From JBFXDI01 sp050181295 (GTDB lineage: Bacteria; Pseudomonadota; Alphaproteobacteria; Rhizobiales; Aestuariivirgaceae): 51,383 nt of DNA. The stretch covers positions 1-51,383 of the forward strand of contig JBFXDI010000011.1 in the NCBI GenBank assembly GCA_050181295.1, in the 5' to 3' direction. Of the stretch, positions 41,217 through 49,113 are shown piece after piece; the first letter of the stretch is position 1, and each line of letters begins with the position of its first letter. A model generated the notes under the pieces. That model worked only from the letters and a program-made list of their open reading frames with translations. It made no database searches and was not told where the DNA came from. Made by a program: the position numbers and the translations under genes.

Positions 41217-42449
41217 TCAACTGGACCGGGTGAGCGGCGCTTGGCTGCAGACTTTGGCGGCAAGACCCAGAAGATCGATGTCCGCGCCGCGTCGCGCCAG
41301 GATCGAAAGGCCAACGGGCGCGCCGTCGACCTGGGCAACCGGCAGACTTATCTGCGGAAGGCCGCCGAGCCCTGCCGTGCACAAAAGCGCCATGGCCTGC
41401 TGTCGCTGGATCACCTCGACCTCCGTCATGGAGGACCCGCGCAGTGGGGCGGCCCTGGGGGTGGTAGGAATGCATACCACATCGCCCGGCATGATTGCGG
41501 TCTCGAGCTCACGGATGATCTCTCGCCGTCTGCTTCTGGCTTCCGCGGCCTGCTTTTCCGTGACGGACGCCGCAAGTTCGAACCGCTCCCGCACTCCCGG
41601 CCCGAACCGCGGCTGCTCGGTTTCCACCCAGTTTCCGAAGGAGCGCCAGATTTCGGATGCCTGGATCACGCGGAAGGTCTCGAACCAAGTCTCCAGACCG
41701 GAACGGCTGAGCGTTATGGAGTGGGCCTTTCCGACACTGTGCTCGAGAGCGGAGATTGCCGGGGCAAAGGATTCCCGCACCGAAACGTCGGCTCGTTCAA
41801 ATGCATTCTCGGCAAGGAGCAGCCTTTGGAAAGGGGAGGGAGGGGTCTCGGACTCGCCGAGCAGCACGCGTCCCACGCGCATGAGGACGTCCGGATCGCG
41901 CGCGAACCAACCAGCGCAATCGAAGCTCTTGGCGAAGGGGAAGACGCCATCCAGGGAAACCCGTCCATGGGTTGGCCTCATGCCCAGGATGCCGCAATAG
42001 CTAGCCGGCACCCGCACGGAGCCACCGCAATCGGTTCCGAGCGCGAAATCGACCAGACCTCCTGCCACCGCGGCCGCTGAGCCGCTGGACGAGCCGCCGG
42101 GTATGCGGTCCGGCGCCCTTGGATTGATCGGGGTCCCGAAGTGGAAGTTTTCGCCTGAAAGAGAATAACAGAGTTCGTCGCTGATCGTCCTGCCCACGAG
42201 CTCTGCCCCCGCACCCAGCATCAGCCTCACGGCATCGGCCGTCTTCTCGGCCGGTGGGTGGGTTTCGAGCCAGACAGGGTGGCCAAAGCCGGTTCGAGTG
42301 CCCGCGATATCGAAGACGTCCTTGGCCGCGAAGGTCAACCCCGTCAAAGAGCCGCCGCTCGTGGCGTCGAGCGCCACATGATTGTCGCGGCAGAAGGCGC
42401 CGAGCGGATCCGCGGGCGCCTTAGTCTTCGCATCGGACAGCATCGTCAT
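41217..42449 (-). CDS. Amidase signature family enzyme (AMI1/AtzE-like)
   Basis: A 410-aa amidase with the full triad: K43 (TFAAKDVFDIAG), cis-Ser within RIPGGSSSGSAAAVAGG (S120-S122) and nucleophile S144 in LGTDCGGSVRVPASYCG. GENFHFGTPINPRAPDR is characteristic of the shorter AMI1-like amidases (indole-acetamide hydrolase type). Its partner, the HpxZ/AtzH-like gene, is usually found with AtzE-type biuret/oxalurate amidases. No small AtzG/HpxX-like gene is seen next to it. It starts 10 bases after the CodA-like gene ends, so three genes form a leftward operon from the promoter near 43715. The substrate is probably a small acyl amide or ureide. Confidence 0.93.
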   Translation of the reverse strand: MTMLSDAKTKAPADPLGAFCRDNHVALDATSGGSLTGLTFAAKDVFDIAGTRTGFGHPVWLETHPPAEKTADAVRLMLGAGAELVGRTISDELCYSLSGENFHFGTPINPRAPDRIPGGSSSGSAAAVAGGLVDFALGTDCGGSVRVPASYCGILGMRPTHGRVSLDGVFPFAKSFDCAGWFARDPDVLMRVGRVLLGESETPPSPFQRLLLAENAFERADVSVRESFAPAISALEHSVGKAHSITLSRSGLETWFETFRVIQASEIWRSFGNWVETEQPRFGPGVRERFELAASVTEKQAAEARSRRREIIRELETAIMPGDVVCIPTTPRAAPLRGSSMTEVEVIQRQQAMALLCTAGLGGLPQISLPVAQVDGAPVGLSILARRGADIDLLGLAAKVCSQAPLTRSS

Positions 42450-42459
42450 GCGGCCTGTC

Positions 42460-43683
42460 TCACGCTGGCCGATGCAGGCTGGCAGGTGCGCGCGTGAGCG
42501 TGCGTCTCCCGCGTTTGAACGCGTAGAGGACCGACGCCAGCTCGGCCACGGCGGCCTCGGGCGTTTCGCTGTCGAGCACCACGAGATCGGCCGATTTGCC
42601 CGGCGCGATTCCGTAGTCCGGCAGGTTCATGAGCTGTGCTGAGCGTGAGGTGATCATGTTGAAGCACTCGCGGATGTCGGCTTTGGCGCCGACATGGCAG
42701 ATGTTGGCATTGAGATTCGCCATGCGGATCAGCGAGCAGTCGCCGAAGGGCGTGAAGGGATTGAGCACGTTGTTGGTGGAGAGCGAGCAGTTCACGCCGT
42801 GGCGGATGAGCTTGTGCGTGGCGGTGACGCCGCGTATCGGCCCATGCGCCTCGGTGCGGCCCATCAGAAAGAGGTCGGTCGAGGGCAGTACCGTGAGTGC
42901 TACGCCCACATCTGCCATGCGCTTGGCGGCCGCCTCGAAGCGCTCGGGAGGCGCCGCGGAGAGCTTGGTGACATGGCCGATGGCGGTGCGGCCTCCCCTT
43001 CCATAGCGTTCGGTGAGCTCGCAGACATAGTCGAGATCGAGGCCGTCCGCCGTAGGGCCGAAATCGAGATGCATGTCGATGTCGACGTCGAACTCGCGCG
43101 CCATCTCGAACACCCGATCAATCTGGCCGTGCGGATTGGAGTCGGTATAGGGCGCTGCTCCCACCGCCTTGGCGCCCCGCTTCAGCGCCTCGACCATCAG
43201 CTCGTCCGTGCCGGGATTGTTCAGGAGACCCTCCTGCGGAAAGACGCAGACCTCCAGATCGATCGCCCACTTGTAGTCCTCGATCAGCGGCAGGATGCCC
43301 TCGAGCCCGCGCAGGCCTATGCCAGGGTCCACCTCAAGCTGCGTGCGCATGTGAGTGGTGCCGTTGAGGATGCATTTTTCAAGGGTGCGCCGGCCGCGCT
43401 CGTAGACGTCTTCAGGCGTGAAGCCTTTCTTGGCTTTGGCGACCTCCGCGATCGCCTCTTCAAGGTCTCCACGGCTGGCGCTGCAGCGGTCAAGAATGCA
43501 GGACTTGTCGAGATGGATATGCGTCTCGACGAAGCCGGTCGAAACAAGGCGTCCGCCTACATCCAGCTCCGCCGCCTCGGCGGCGAGGTTTTTCTGCACC
43601 GCAGCGATGCGCCCGCTTGCGATGCCGATATCCACTGGTCCGTCGCCGTTCGGCAGACGGGCGTTCCTGATGACTAGATCCAT
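42460..43683 (-). CDS. CodA-like amidohydrolase family protein with altered active site
   Basis: A 407-aa protein aligning by eye with cytosine deaminase CodA throughout, including the C-terminal MNLPDYGIAPGKSADLVVLD. First metal ligands H55 and H57 (VETHIHLDKS), H205 (DMHLDFG) and H237 (IGHVTKL) are kept. The CodA segment GHDDVFDP reads STNNVLNP here (N304, N305, N308), so the metal-binding Asp is Asn. The proton-shuttle Glu (HCDE) is Phe208 (HLDF). Either chemistry differs from hydrolytic deamination or the protein is non-catalytic. No frameshift or stop is present, so it looks maintained. It is the first gene of the leftward operon, under the 16-base repeat element at 43712-43729. Confidence 0.88.
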   Translation of the reverse strand: MDLVIRNARLPNGDGPVDIGIASGRIAAVQKNLAAEAAELDVGGRLVSTGFVETHIHLDKSCILDRCSASRGDLEEAIAEVAKAKKGFTPEDVYERGRRTLEKCILNGTTHMRTQLEVDPGIGLRGLEGILPLIEDYKWAIDLEVCVFPQEGLLNNPGTDELMVEALKRGAKAVGAAPYTDSNPHGQIDRVFEMAREFDVDIDMHLDFGPTADGLDLDYVCELTERYGRGGRTAIGHVTKLSAAPPERFEAAAKRMADVGVALTVLPSTDLFLMGRTEAHGPIRGVTATHKLIRHGVNCSLSTNNVLNPFTPFGDCSLIRMANLNANICHVGAKADIRECFNMITSRSAQLMNLPDYGIAPGKSADLVVLDSETPEAAVAELASVLYAFKRGRRTLTRAPASLHRPA

Positions 43684-43711
43684 CGCTGCCTCCGATGAGC
43701 CGCCGATCCAT

Positions 43712-43729
43712 TGTAAGTATGTCTTTACA
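43712..43729 (-). promoter_or_regulatory. Copy 1 of 16-base operator-like element over the leftward promoter
   Basis: TGTAA (43712-43716), 8 bases, TTACA (43725-43729). The inner 16 bases match copy 2 at 43863-43878 at 13 positions and lie in the same orientation. The element overlaps the region between -35 and -10 of the CodA-like operon, a repressor-type position. Confidence 0.55.
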
Positions 43730-43860
43730 TCTTAGGCAAGCTCATTGCGAGAGAGCGAATTCGGCGGACTAGAAATGGGCCGTGGGCCAACTGGGCCGCG
43801 AGGCGGTGCGTGTAGGCGCGCGCTTTCCGACCTTGTCTCCTGAATCGCGCTTGACTCAAG

Positions 43861-43880
43861 AAGTAACTACCTCTTTACTT
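43861..43880 (+). promoter_or_regulatory. Copy 2 of 16-base operator-like element over the rightward promoter
   Basis: AAGTAA (43861-43866), 8 bases, TTACTT (43875-43880), a perfect 6-base inverted repeat. It lies between TTGACT (43851-43856) and TTTACT (43874-43879), overlapping the -10 box of the Liv-type operon. The match to copy 1 suggests one regulator controls both directions. Confidence 0.6.
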
Positions 43881-44018
43881 ATTTCCGAACGGTGCGATGA
43901 GTACGGGATAGGCCCTTAGAGATCGAAGCGTCGAATAGTTGTCAGCCTTTCTCTCTACGGCCCCATGTCCGGCAGAAGCCGCAGCGGCCGTTTTGCCCAC
44001 CCATGAGGAGGAAACAAG

Positions 44019-45170
44019 ATGGCTCAGTCCACCGGCTCGCAACATCGGTTTCATTTGGCGGCGACCCTCTTTACACTGATGACTCTGGGCTCGGGGGCTG
44101 CAGCCGCCGCCGACTATTACCTGCCCATCGTGATGCCGATCACAGGCTTCCTTTCCGTGGAAGGCGGAAGTCAGCGAAACGGCGCGATCATGGCGCTGGA
44201 AACGGCGAAGGACATCAAGATCGAGTATCCTGTGTTCGACACAGGCACCTCCGCGACCGGCGCCGCCTCGGCCTTGGACAAGGCGCTGAGCGGCGGCACG
44301 GCAATCGCGGCAGCGACCTCGGTGTTCGGCACCGAGATGGTCGCCATGAAGCCGATCGCCGAGGAGTACAAGGTGCCCCTGCTCACCATCTCGGGCCTGG
44401 CTATGCTCACGGAAAGCGGCAGCGACTATATCTTCCGCTTCCTTCCGAACGATCGCGAGATCAAAGTCGCGCACGCGCGCTATGTCGTGGAGGAACTGAA
44501 GAAGACGAAGCCGGCGCTCATCGGCGACACGACGGCTTACGGGCAGGGAGGCTTCAAGCTTCTGCAGGAGAATTTCGCCAAGCTCGGCGTCAAGCCGGTC
44601 TACGAAGATTCTTCCATAGCGCCCGACACCAAGGACATGTCGCCACTCCTGACTAAGATCAAGGAGTCGGGCGCGGATTCGATCGTTCTCCATATGGTGG
44701 CGGCCCCTATGACCCTGATCACAAAGCAGGCGAGGGCCGCCGGTATCGACCTGCCGATCATCAACAGCTCCTCGATCGTGGAACCCACGGCAACCGCCCT
44801 GTTCGAGCCTTCCGAGCTCGCCAACATGTGCGCCGAGACGCCATCCGCGCCGGAAGCCCGGGCGACGCCCGAGATGAAGGAATGGGCTGACGCCTATCAC
44901 AAGCGTTTCGGAATCGAGCCGGACGGGCTTGCGCTGGGCCAGTATGACGGCGTGATGATGACGCTTCGGATGATCCAGGACGGCGCCAAGACCGCCGAGG
45001 ATCTGGTCGCCGCGCTCGGCAAGGCGACCTACAAGGGCGTCGCGATGACCTACAAGTCGGATGGCGCGGGCGACATGGCGCACGATGCCGACATCGTGTG
45101 CTGGGACGGGAACTCACGCATACCCAACATCGTCAAGCATTACGCAGGTGATGAACTGATCCTGAAGTAA
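44019..45170 (+). CDS. Branched-chain amino acid type ABC transporter substrate-binding protein (LivJ/LivK-like)
   Basis: A 383-aa periplasmic binding protein with a Sec signal peptide (basic start, LAATLFTLMTLGSGAAAA, cleavage probably before DYYLPI). The mature part has the type I Leu/Ile/Val-binding fold: LPIVMPITGFLSVEGGSQRN, GTEMVAMKPIAEEYKVPLLT, ALIGDTTAYGQGGFKLL. AGGAGG precedes ATG 44019. Despite the name, this family binds amides, urea, aromatic acids and nucleobase-like compounds. The linked deaminase and amidohydrolase suggest a nitrogen heterocycle. It heads a six-gene rightward operon. Confidence 0.95.
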   Translation: MAQSTGSQHRFHLAATLFTLMTLGSGAAAAADYYLPIVMPITGFLSVEGGSQRNGAIMALETAKDIKIEYPVFDTGTSATGAASALDKALSGGTAIAAATSVFGTEMVAMKPIAEEYKVPLLTISGLAMLTESGSDYIFRFLPNDREIKVAHARYVVEELKKTKPALIGDTTAYGQGGFKLLQENFAKLGVKPVYEDSSIAPDTKDMSPLLTKIKESGADSIVLHMVAAPMTLITKQARAAGIDLPIINSSSIVEPTATALFEPSELANMCAETPSAPEARATPEMKEWADAYHKRFGIEPDGLALGQYDGVMMTLRMIQDGAKTAEDLVAALGKATYKGVAMTYKSDGAGDMAHDADIVCWDGNSRIPNIVKHYAGDELILK

Positions 45171-45189
45171 GCGCTGGAAGTCGCGGGAG

Positions 45190-46065
45190 ATGTCCCTTTT
45201 CCAGTTGCTCCTGAACGGTGTGGCGCTCGGGGCGGCCTACGCTCTGGTTGCTCTGGGCTTCGTCTTCATCGTCAACGCGACGGGCGCGGTCAATTTCGCT
45301 CAAGGGGATCTGGTGATGGCCGGAGGATACGCGGCCATCGCCATCGCCTCGCTCATGCCGGCGGTCCCTTTCCTGCTCCTTCTGCCCGCAGTGGCGCTCG
45401 TGACCTTCCTGCTCGGCATCGTCGTGGCGCTTGTGGCCTACTTCCCCCTCATGCGTCGGCCGCCTGCCACCGTCTTCATCAGCACGCTTCTTTGCGGAAT
45501 GATCCTGCAGAATCTTTTTCTCGTCCTGTTCGGTCCCGAGGCGAAGTCCGGCCCGGCGCTTGTCGGCACAGGCATGCTGCGCTTTGCAGGGCTCGAGCTC
45601 AGTCGCCAGGCAGCCGGCACGATCGTTGTGGCCGCGCTCATTATCGTGCTTCAGTATTTCGTTTTCAGCCGCACCCAGTTCGGCCGGCGCCTGCGTGCGA
45701 CAGCACAGGATCGGGAGATGGCGGAGGCCGTGGGCATCCCGGCCAAGCTCCTGATAGCGACGACCTTCGGCCTCGGCACCGCGCTTGCAGGGATCGCCGG
45801 AGCGCTTCTTGCAAACCAGTATTTCGTATACCCGACCGGAGGCATTCCTCTCAGCGTCTTTGCCTATATCGCGGTCGTGATCGGCGGCTGGGGGAGCCTT
45901 GGCGGAGCGGTCCTTGGATCGCTCCTCATCTCCATCTTCCAGGTCGTCGTATCGGCTTACGTATCCTACGCCGTGGCCACCGGCTGCCTCTACGCGACGC
46001 TGCTCCTCATATTCTTCCTCCGTCCGCAAGGGATTTTCAGCGAACGCGTGCAGCGCAGGGCCTGA
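45190..46065 (+). CDS. LivH-type ABC transporter permease
   Basis: A 291-aa permease with about eight hydrophobic segments. It starts MSLFQLLLNGVALGAAYALV and continues with NATGAVNFAQGDLVMAGGYA, the LivH signature. GRRLRATAQDREMAEAVGI is the cytoplasmic EAA-like loop, and YPTGGIPLSVFAYIAVVIGG follows. It starts 19 bases after the binding-protein gene and ends 6 bases before the fused LivM-LivG gene. The permease pairs with the LivM half of the next protein. Confidence 0.95.
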   Translation: MSLFQLLLNGVALGAAYALVALGFVFIVNATGAVNFAQGDLVMAGGYAAIAIASLMPAVPFLLLLPAVALVTFLLGIVVALVAYFPLMRRPPATVFISTLLCGMILQNLFLVLFGPEAKSGPALVGTGMLRFAGLELSRQAAGTIVVAALIIVLQYFVFSRTQFGRRLRATAQDREMAEAVGIPAKLLIATTFGLGTALAGIAGALLANQYFVYPTGGIPLSVFAYIAVVIGGWGSLGGAVLGSLLISIFQVVVSAYVSYAVATGCLYATLLLIFFLRPQGIFSERVQRRA

Positions 46066-46071
46066 GGAACA

Positions 46072-47907
46072 ATGGACCTCCGACGCGCTTGGGAATGGCT
46101 GGCCGCAGGGATTCGTTTGCCGCTTGTCATCGGATCGCTGGCCTTCGCCATCTATGGTTTCGTCTTCGCCAGCCCTTATGATCTGCGGACCCTCTCGGTT
46201 TGCGGCGTTTACGCTCTGCTCGTGCTCGGCTTCCAGTTTGTGTTCGGGCACGCGGGCGCCGTGTCCCTGGCGCAGGCGACCTTCTTCGGCCTTGGCGCCT
46301 ACGTGACGGGAATTCTGGGCGCCACCTATGGCTTGGGATTTCTGGTCACCTTTCCCCTCGCATGCCTTCTCCCCACCGCGGTCGCGCTTCTGATCGCCAT
46401 ACCCGTGCTGAAGCTCGAGGAGCACTATTTCGCGCTCGCGACCATGGGGATCGGCCTCGTCGCGGTGCTCGTTGCCGTGCAATGGCAGGATGTCACCGGC
46501 GGCACCAACGGATTGCCGGGCGTTCCGCCGGTGGCGGTTCTTGGCTTCGAGGCGTCGCGCAGGTTTGCGATGTTCATCGTGGTTTGGGGATTTGTCGCTG
46601 TCGGGGCGCTCATAGCGTATCAGATCACGCGCGGCCTCTATGGCAAGGCTTTCCATCTGATGCGGGAAAGCCATACGGCCGCGGCGTGCCTCGGCATCGA
46701 CGTGGCGCGGCTTCGGTTCACCGCTTTCCTGCTGAGCGCGGCCTACGGGGGCGCTGCCGGGGCACTGATGGCGCATCTCGTCCGGGTCGTGTCGCCGGAG
46801 AATCTCGAGCTGCCGGTGATGATCACCTGTCTCACGATGACGGTGATCGGCGGCCGCACGCGCATCGCCGGCGCCATACTCGGGGCAGGGTTGGTCATCT
46901 ACCTGCGGGAATGGTTCCGCGTTCTTGAGAATTTCTACCTCATGGCCTATGGGGCAGCCGCGCTTGCGGTCCTCATCCTCGCTCCCTATGGGCTGGTCGG
47001 TGCCGCGGATCGCCTTCGCGAGCGTTTGCTGCCGAGTTCGCCCGGAAGGCCGCCGGCTCCTGCGCCGCTCGAGTTCGGGAAAGTCGAGGAGCGAGGATCG
47101 CCGCTTCTCACGATCCGGGACGTCGCGAAGACATTCGGAGGGGTCCGCGCAATCAACGGCGTGAGCTTCACGCTCGCGGAAGGCGAGATCGTCGGCCTCA
47201 TCGGCCCCAACGGTTCGGGAAAGACGACACTGCTCAACACGATCTCAGGCCTCTACCGGCCGGAGCGCGGCGCCATCGATTTTCGCGGCCACGACATCGT
47301 CGGCTCCGACGCCCACGCCATCGCCCAGCTCGGCGTCGCGCGCACCTTTCAGCATATCAACCTTGCGGATGACCTGAGCGCTCTCGACAATATCGCGGTC
47401 GCGCGCTTCGTGCAGGAAAAGGCAGGCCTCCGCCAGTCGCTCCTTTCGGTCGGCCGTGACCCGGCCCTGGACAGCGCGCGTGCCGTTGCAATGTCGGCGG
47501 CGGAAATGATGGGCGTGGCGGGCGTCGCCCTGCAGCCTTGCGGCAGCCTCGCCTATGGCATCAGGCGCCGGGTCGAGGTCGCGCGTTCGCTCGCTGCGTC
47601 TCCCCGGCTTCTCCTGCTCGACGAGCCGGCTGCGGGGCTCAACGAGGAGGAGCAGCGCGACTTCGCCCGCCGCATCCGCCATGCAGCCGAACGAGGCGTG
47701 ACGGTGCTGGTCATCGAGCACAATCTGGCGTTTCTGCGCGCGTTGGTCGGACGCATGATATGTCTTGACCGTGGACGGATCATCGCTCTCGGGACTCCCG
47801 AAGAAGTGCAGAGGGATCCGGCAGTCATCGAGGCCTATCTGGGACGGGAGGAACCGGAACTGCTTGGCGAGGAACCGACCCGCATCGCTCTCGGACACGC
47901 ATCATGA
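46072..47907 (+). CDS. Fused LivM permease and LivG ATPase
   Basis: A 611-aa fusion. Residues about 1-310 are a LivM-type permease (GFQFVFGHAGAVSLAQATFF, EEHYFALATMGIGLVA, YGKAFHLMRESHTAAACLGI). Residues about 340-611 are a LivG ATPase with Walker A GPNGSGKTT, signature LAYGIRRRVEVARSLAA, Walker B LLLLDEPAAGLNEEE and the family's VLVIEHNLAFLRAL. Both halves look complete. The linker (about 310-340) is Pro/Gly-rich. LivM-LivG fusions are known in a minority of importers. They keep the pore and one ATPase in fixed stoichiometry. It ends 7 bases before the LivF gene. Confidence 0.95.
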   Translation: MDLRRAWEWLAAGIRLPLVIGSLAFAIYGFVFASPYDLRTLSVCGVYALLVLGFQFVFGHAGAVSLAQATFFGLGAYVTGILGATYGLGFLVTFPLACLLPTAVALLIAIPVLKLEEHYFALATMGIGLVAVLVAVQWQDVTGGTNGLPGVPPVAVLGFEASRRFAMFIVVWGFVAVGALIAYQITRGLYGKAFHLMRESHTAAACLGIDVARLRFTAFLLSAAYGGAAGALMAHLVRVVSPENLELPVMITCLTMTVIGGRTRIAGAILGAGLVIYLREWFRVLENFYLMAYGAAALAVLILAPYGLVGAADRLRERLLPSSPGRPPAPAPLEFGKVEERGSPLLTIRDVAKTFGGVRAINGVSFTLAEGEIVGLIGPNGSGKTTLLNTISGLYRPERGAIDFRGHDIVGSDAHAIAQLGVARTFQHINLADDLSALDNIAVARFVQEKAGLRQSLLSVGRDPALDSARAVAMSAAEMMGVAGVALQPCGSLAYGIRRRVEVARSLAASPRLLLLDEPAAGLNEEEQRDFARRIRHAAERGVTVLVIEHNLAFLRALVGRMICLDRGRIIALGTPEEVQRDPAVIEAYLGREEPELLGEEPTRIALGHAS

Positions 47908-47914
47908 GGGTGCC

Positions 47915-48613
47915 GTGCTGAAGGTCGAAGGCATTGTCGTGCGGTACGGCCACGTGACGGCTCTGCACGAGATCAGCCTCGAAGTGGAAGAGGGAGAGGC
48001 GGTCGCGCTCGTCGGCGCCAACGGTGCGGGCAAGTCGACGCTCTTCAAGTCGATCATCGGCTTTCTTTCGCTTCACGCCGGGGTGGTGTCGTTCTCCGGC
48101 CGGGATCTGTCGCGACTTTCACCCTACAAACGGTTTCGCCTTGGCATTGGCTATGCTCCTGAAGGCAGGCGCGTGTTTCCCGGGCTGACGGTCCGCGAGA
48201 ACCTGGAGGTGGCCACAAAGGGGAGCAATCGCGAGCGCGCCGCTCTGGTCGACTATGCCTTCGAGATGTTTCCTTATCTCGTGGAACACGAGGGGGCTCG
48301 GGGGTGGCAGCTCTCGGGCGGGCAGCAGCAGATGCTGGCGATCGCACGCGCGCTCATGGGACGCCCGAAGCTCCTGCTTCTCGATGAGCCATCGCTCGGC
48401 CTCTCGCCGAAGCTTGTGGACGAGGTCCTGATGCGCCTGCCATCGATTATCCAGGGCGGCACATCGGTCCTTCTTGCCGAGCAGAACGTGGCCAAGGCGC
48501 TTCGACACTGCAATCGCGCCTATGTGATCGAGGTAGGAAAGGTCGTGACCTCGGGCAGGTCCGAGGAGCTGCGTCAGTCGGATGCTGTGCGGAAGGCATA
48601 TCTGGGCGGTTAG
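47915..48613 (+). CDS. LivF-type ABC transporter ATPase
   Basis: A 232-aa ATPase starting at GTG 47915 with TGAGGG just upstream. This start gives the usual LivF length and N-terminus (LKVEGIVVRYGHVTALHEIS). The long open frame upstream only shadows LivG. The site is complete: Walker A GANGAGKST, GYAPEGRRVFPGLTVRENL, signature LSGGQQQMLAIARAL, Walker B LLLLDEPSLGLSP. It pairs with the LivG half of the fused protein to power import. A tight 17-base gap leads to the deaminase gene. Confidence 0.94.
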   Translation: MLKVEGIVVRYGHVTALHEISLEVEEGEAVALVGANGAGKSTLFKSIIGFLSLHAGVVSFSGRDLSRLSPYKRFRLGIGYAPEGRRVFPGLTVRENLEVATKGSNRERAALVDYAFEMFPYLVEHEGARGWQLSGGQQQMLAIARALMGRPKLLLLDEPSLGLSPKLVDEVLMRLPSIIQGGTSVLLAEQNVAKALRHCNRAYVIEVGKVVTSGRSEELRQSDAVRKAYLGG

Positions 48614-48630
48614 CCCGAAGGGAGGCGATC

Positions 48631-49113
48631 ATGGATCAAACCGACATCATGCGCCGCGTGATCGAGTTGTCGCGGCAAGGCACGCTCGGGGGGTTCGGCT
48701 ATCCCTACGGCTGCGTGATCGTGAAGAACGGCGAAATCGTGGGTGAGGGGCACAACGAAGTTCTGGCCACGCACGATCCGACCGCCCACGCCGAAATGCT
48801 GGCCATCCGACGGGCAAGCGCCAAGCTCAAGACGCCCGATCTTTCCGGCTGCGAGCTTTATACCAACGGAACACCCTGCTGCATGTGCTTGTCGAGCATG
48901 CTCTGGGCCGGCATCGAGCGGGCATACTACATACTGGAGGAGAAGGATTCGGAGGCCATCGGCTTTGGCGACCGGCACTTCTACGAGGAGGTGGCGAGGC
49001 CGCTGGACCGGAGAGAGATCATTCCGATGGTGCAGCTGCCGGCGCTCAAGGCCGAGGCGATGTCGGTCTACCGCCTCTGGTTCTCGAGAAACGCCGGAGC
49101 CACCGGCGAATGA
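48631..49113 (+). CDS. Zinc-dependent cytidine/deoxycytidylate deaminase family protein (nucleobase deaminase-like)
   Basis: A 160-aa deaminase. Zinc ligands are H53 with catalytic E55 (TAHAEMLAIR), and C83 and C86 (GTPCCMCLSSM). The FGYPYGCVIVKNGEIVGEG opening and the C-terminal QLPALKAEAMSVYRLW resemble guanine deaminase/TadA-type small deaminases. GGGAGG precedes ATG 48631, and the stop overlaps the amidohydrolase start by four bases (ATGA). It probably deaminates the imported base or heterocycle in the cytoplasm, upstream of the amidohydrolase step. The exact base is not determinable. Confidence 0.93.
   Translation: MDQTDIMRRVIELSRQGTLGGFGYPYGCVIVKNGEIVGEGHNEVLATHDPTAHAEMLAIRRASAKLKTPDLSGCELYTNGTPCCMCLSSMLWAGIERAYYILEEKDSEAIGFGDRHFYEEVARPLDRREIIPMVQLPALKAEAMSVYRLWFSRNAGATGE

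Larger units (their letters stand above)
43684..44018. other. Divergent control region between the CodA-like operon and the Liv-type operon
   Basis: No gene is seen in these 335 bases. Two copies of a 16-base element lie near the two outward promoters (separate entries). Leftward promoter candidate: TTGCCT about 18 bases before TACAAT (43715-43710). Rightward: TTGACT (43851-43856), 17 bases, TTTACT (43874-43879). AGGAGG lies just before the rightward ATG 44019. Confidence 0.65.

Noticed and set aside
43875..45083. 402-codon open frame opposite the Liv-type binding protein gene
   Set aside because: The plus strand has a signal peptide, ribosome site and binding-protein fold; the minus frame has no recognisable features.
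45133..46776. Long open frame on the minus strand opposite the Liv permease genes
   Set aside because: Highly charged, repetitive composition with no recognisable domain. It lies fully opposite well-supported transporter genes and reflects codon bias in GC-rich DNA.
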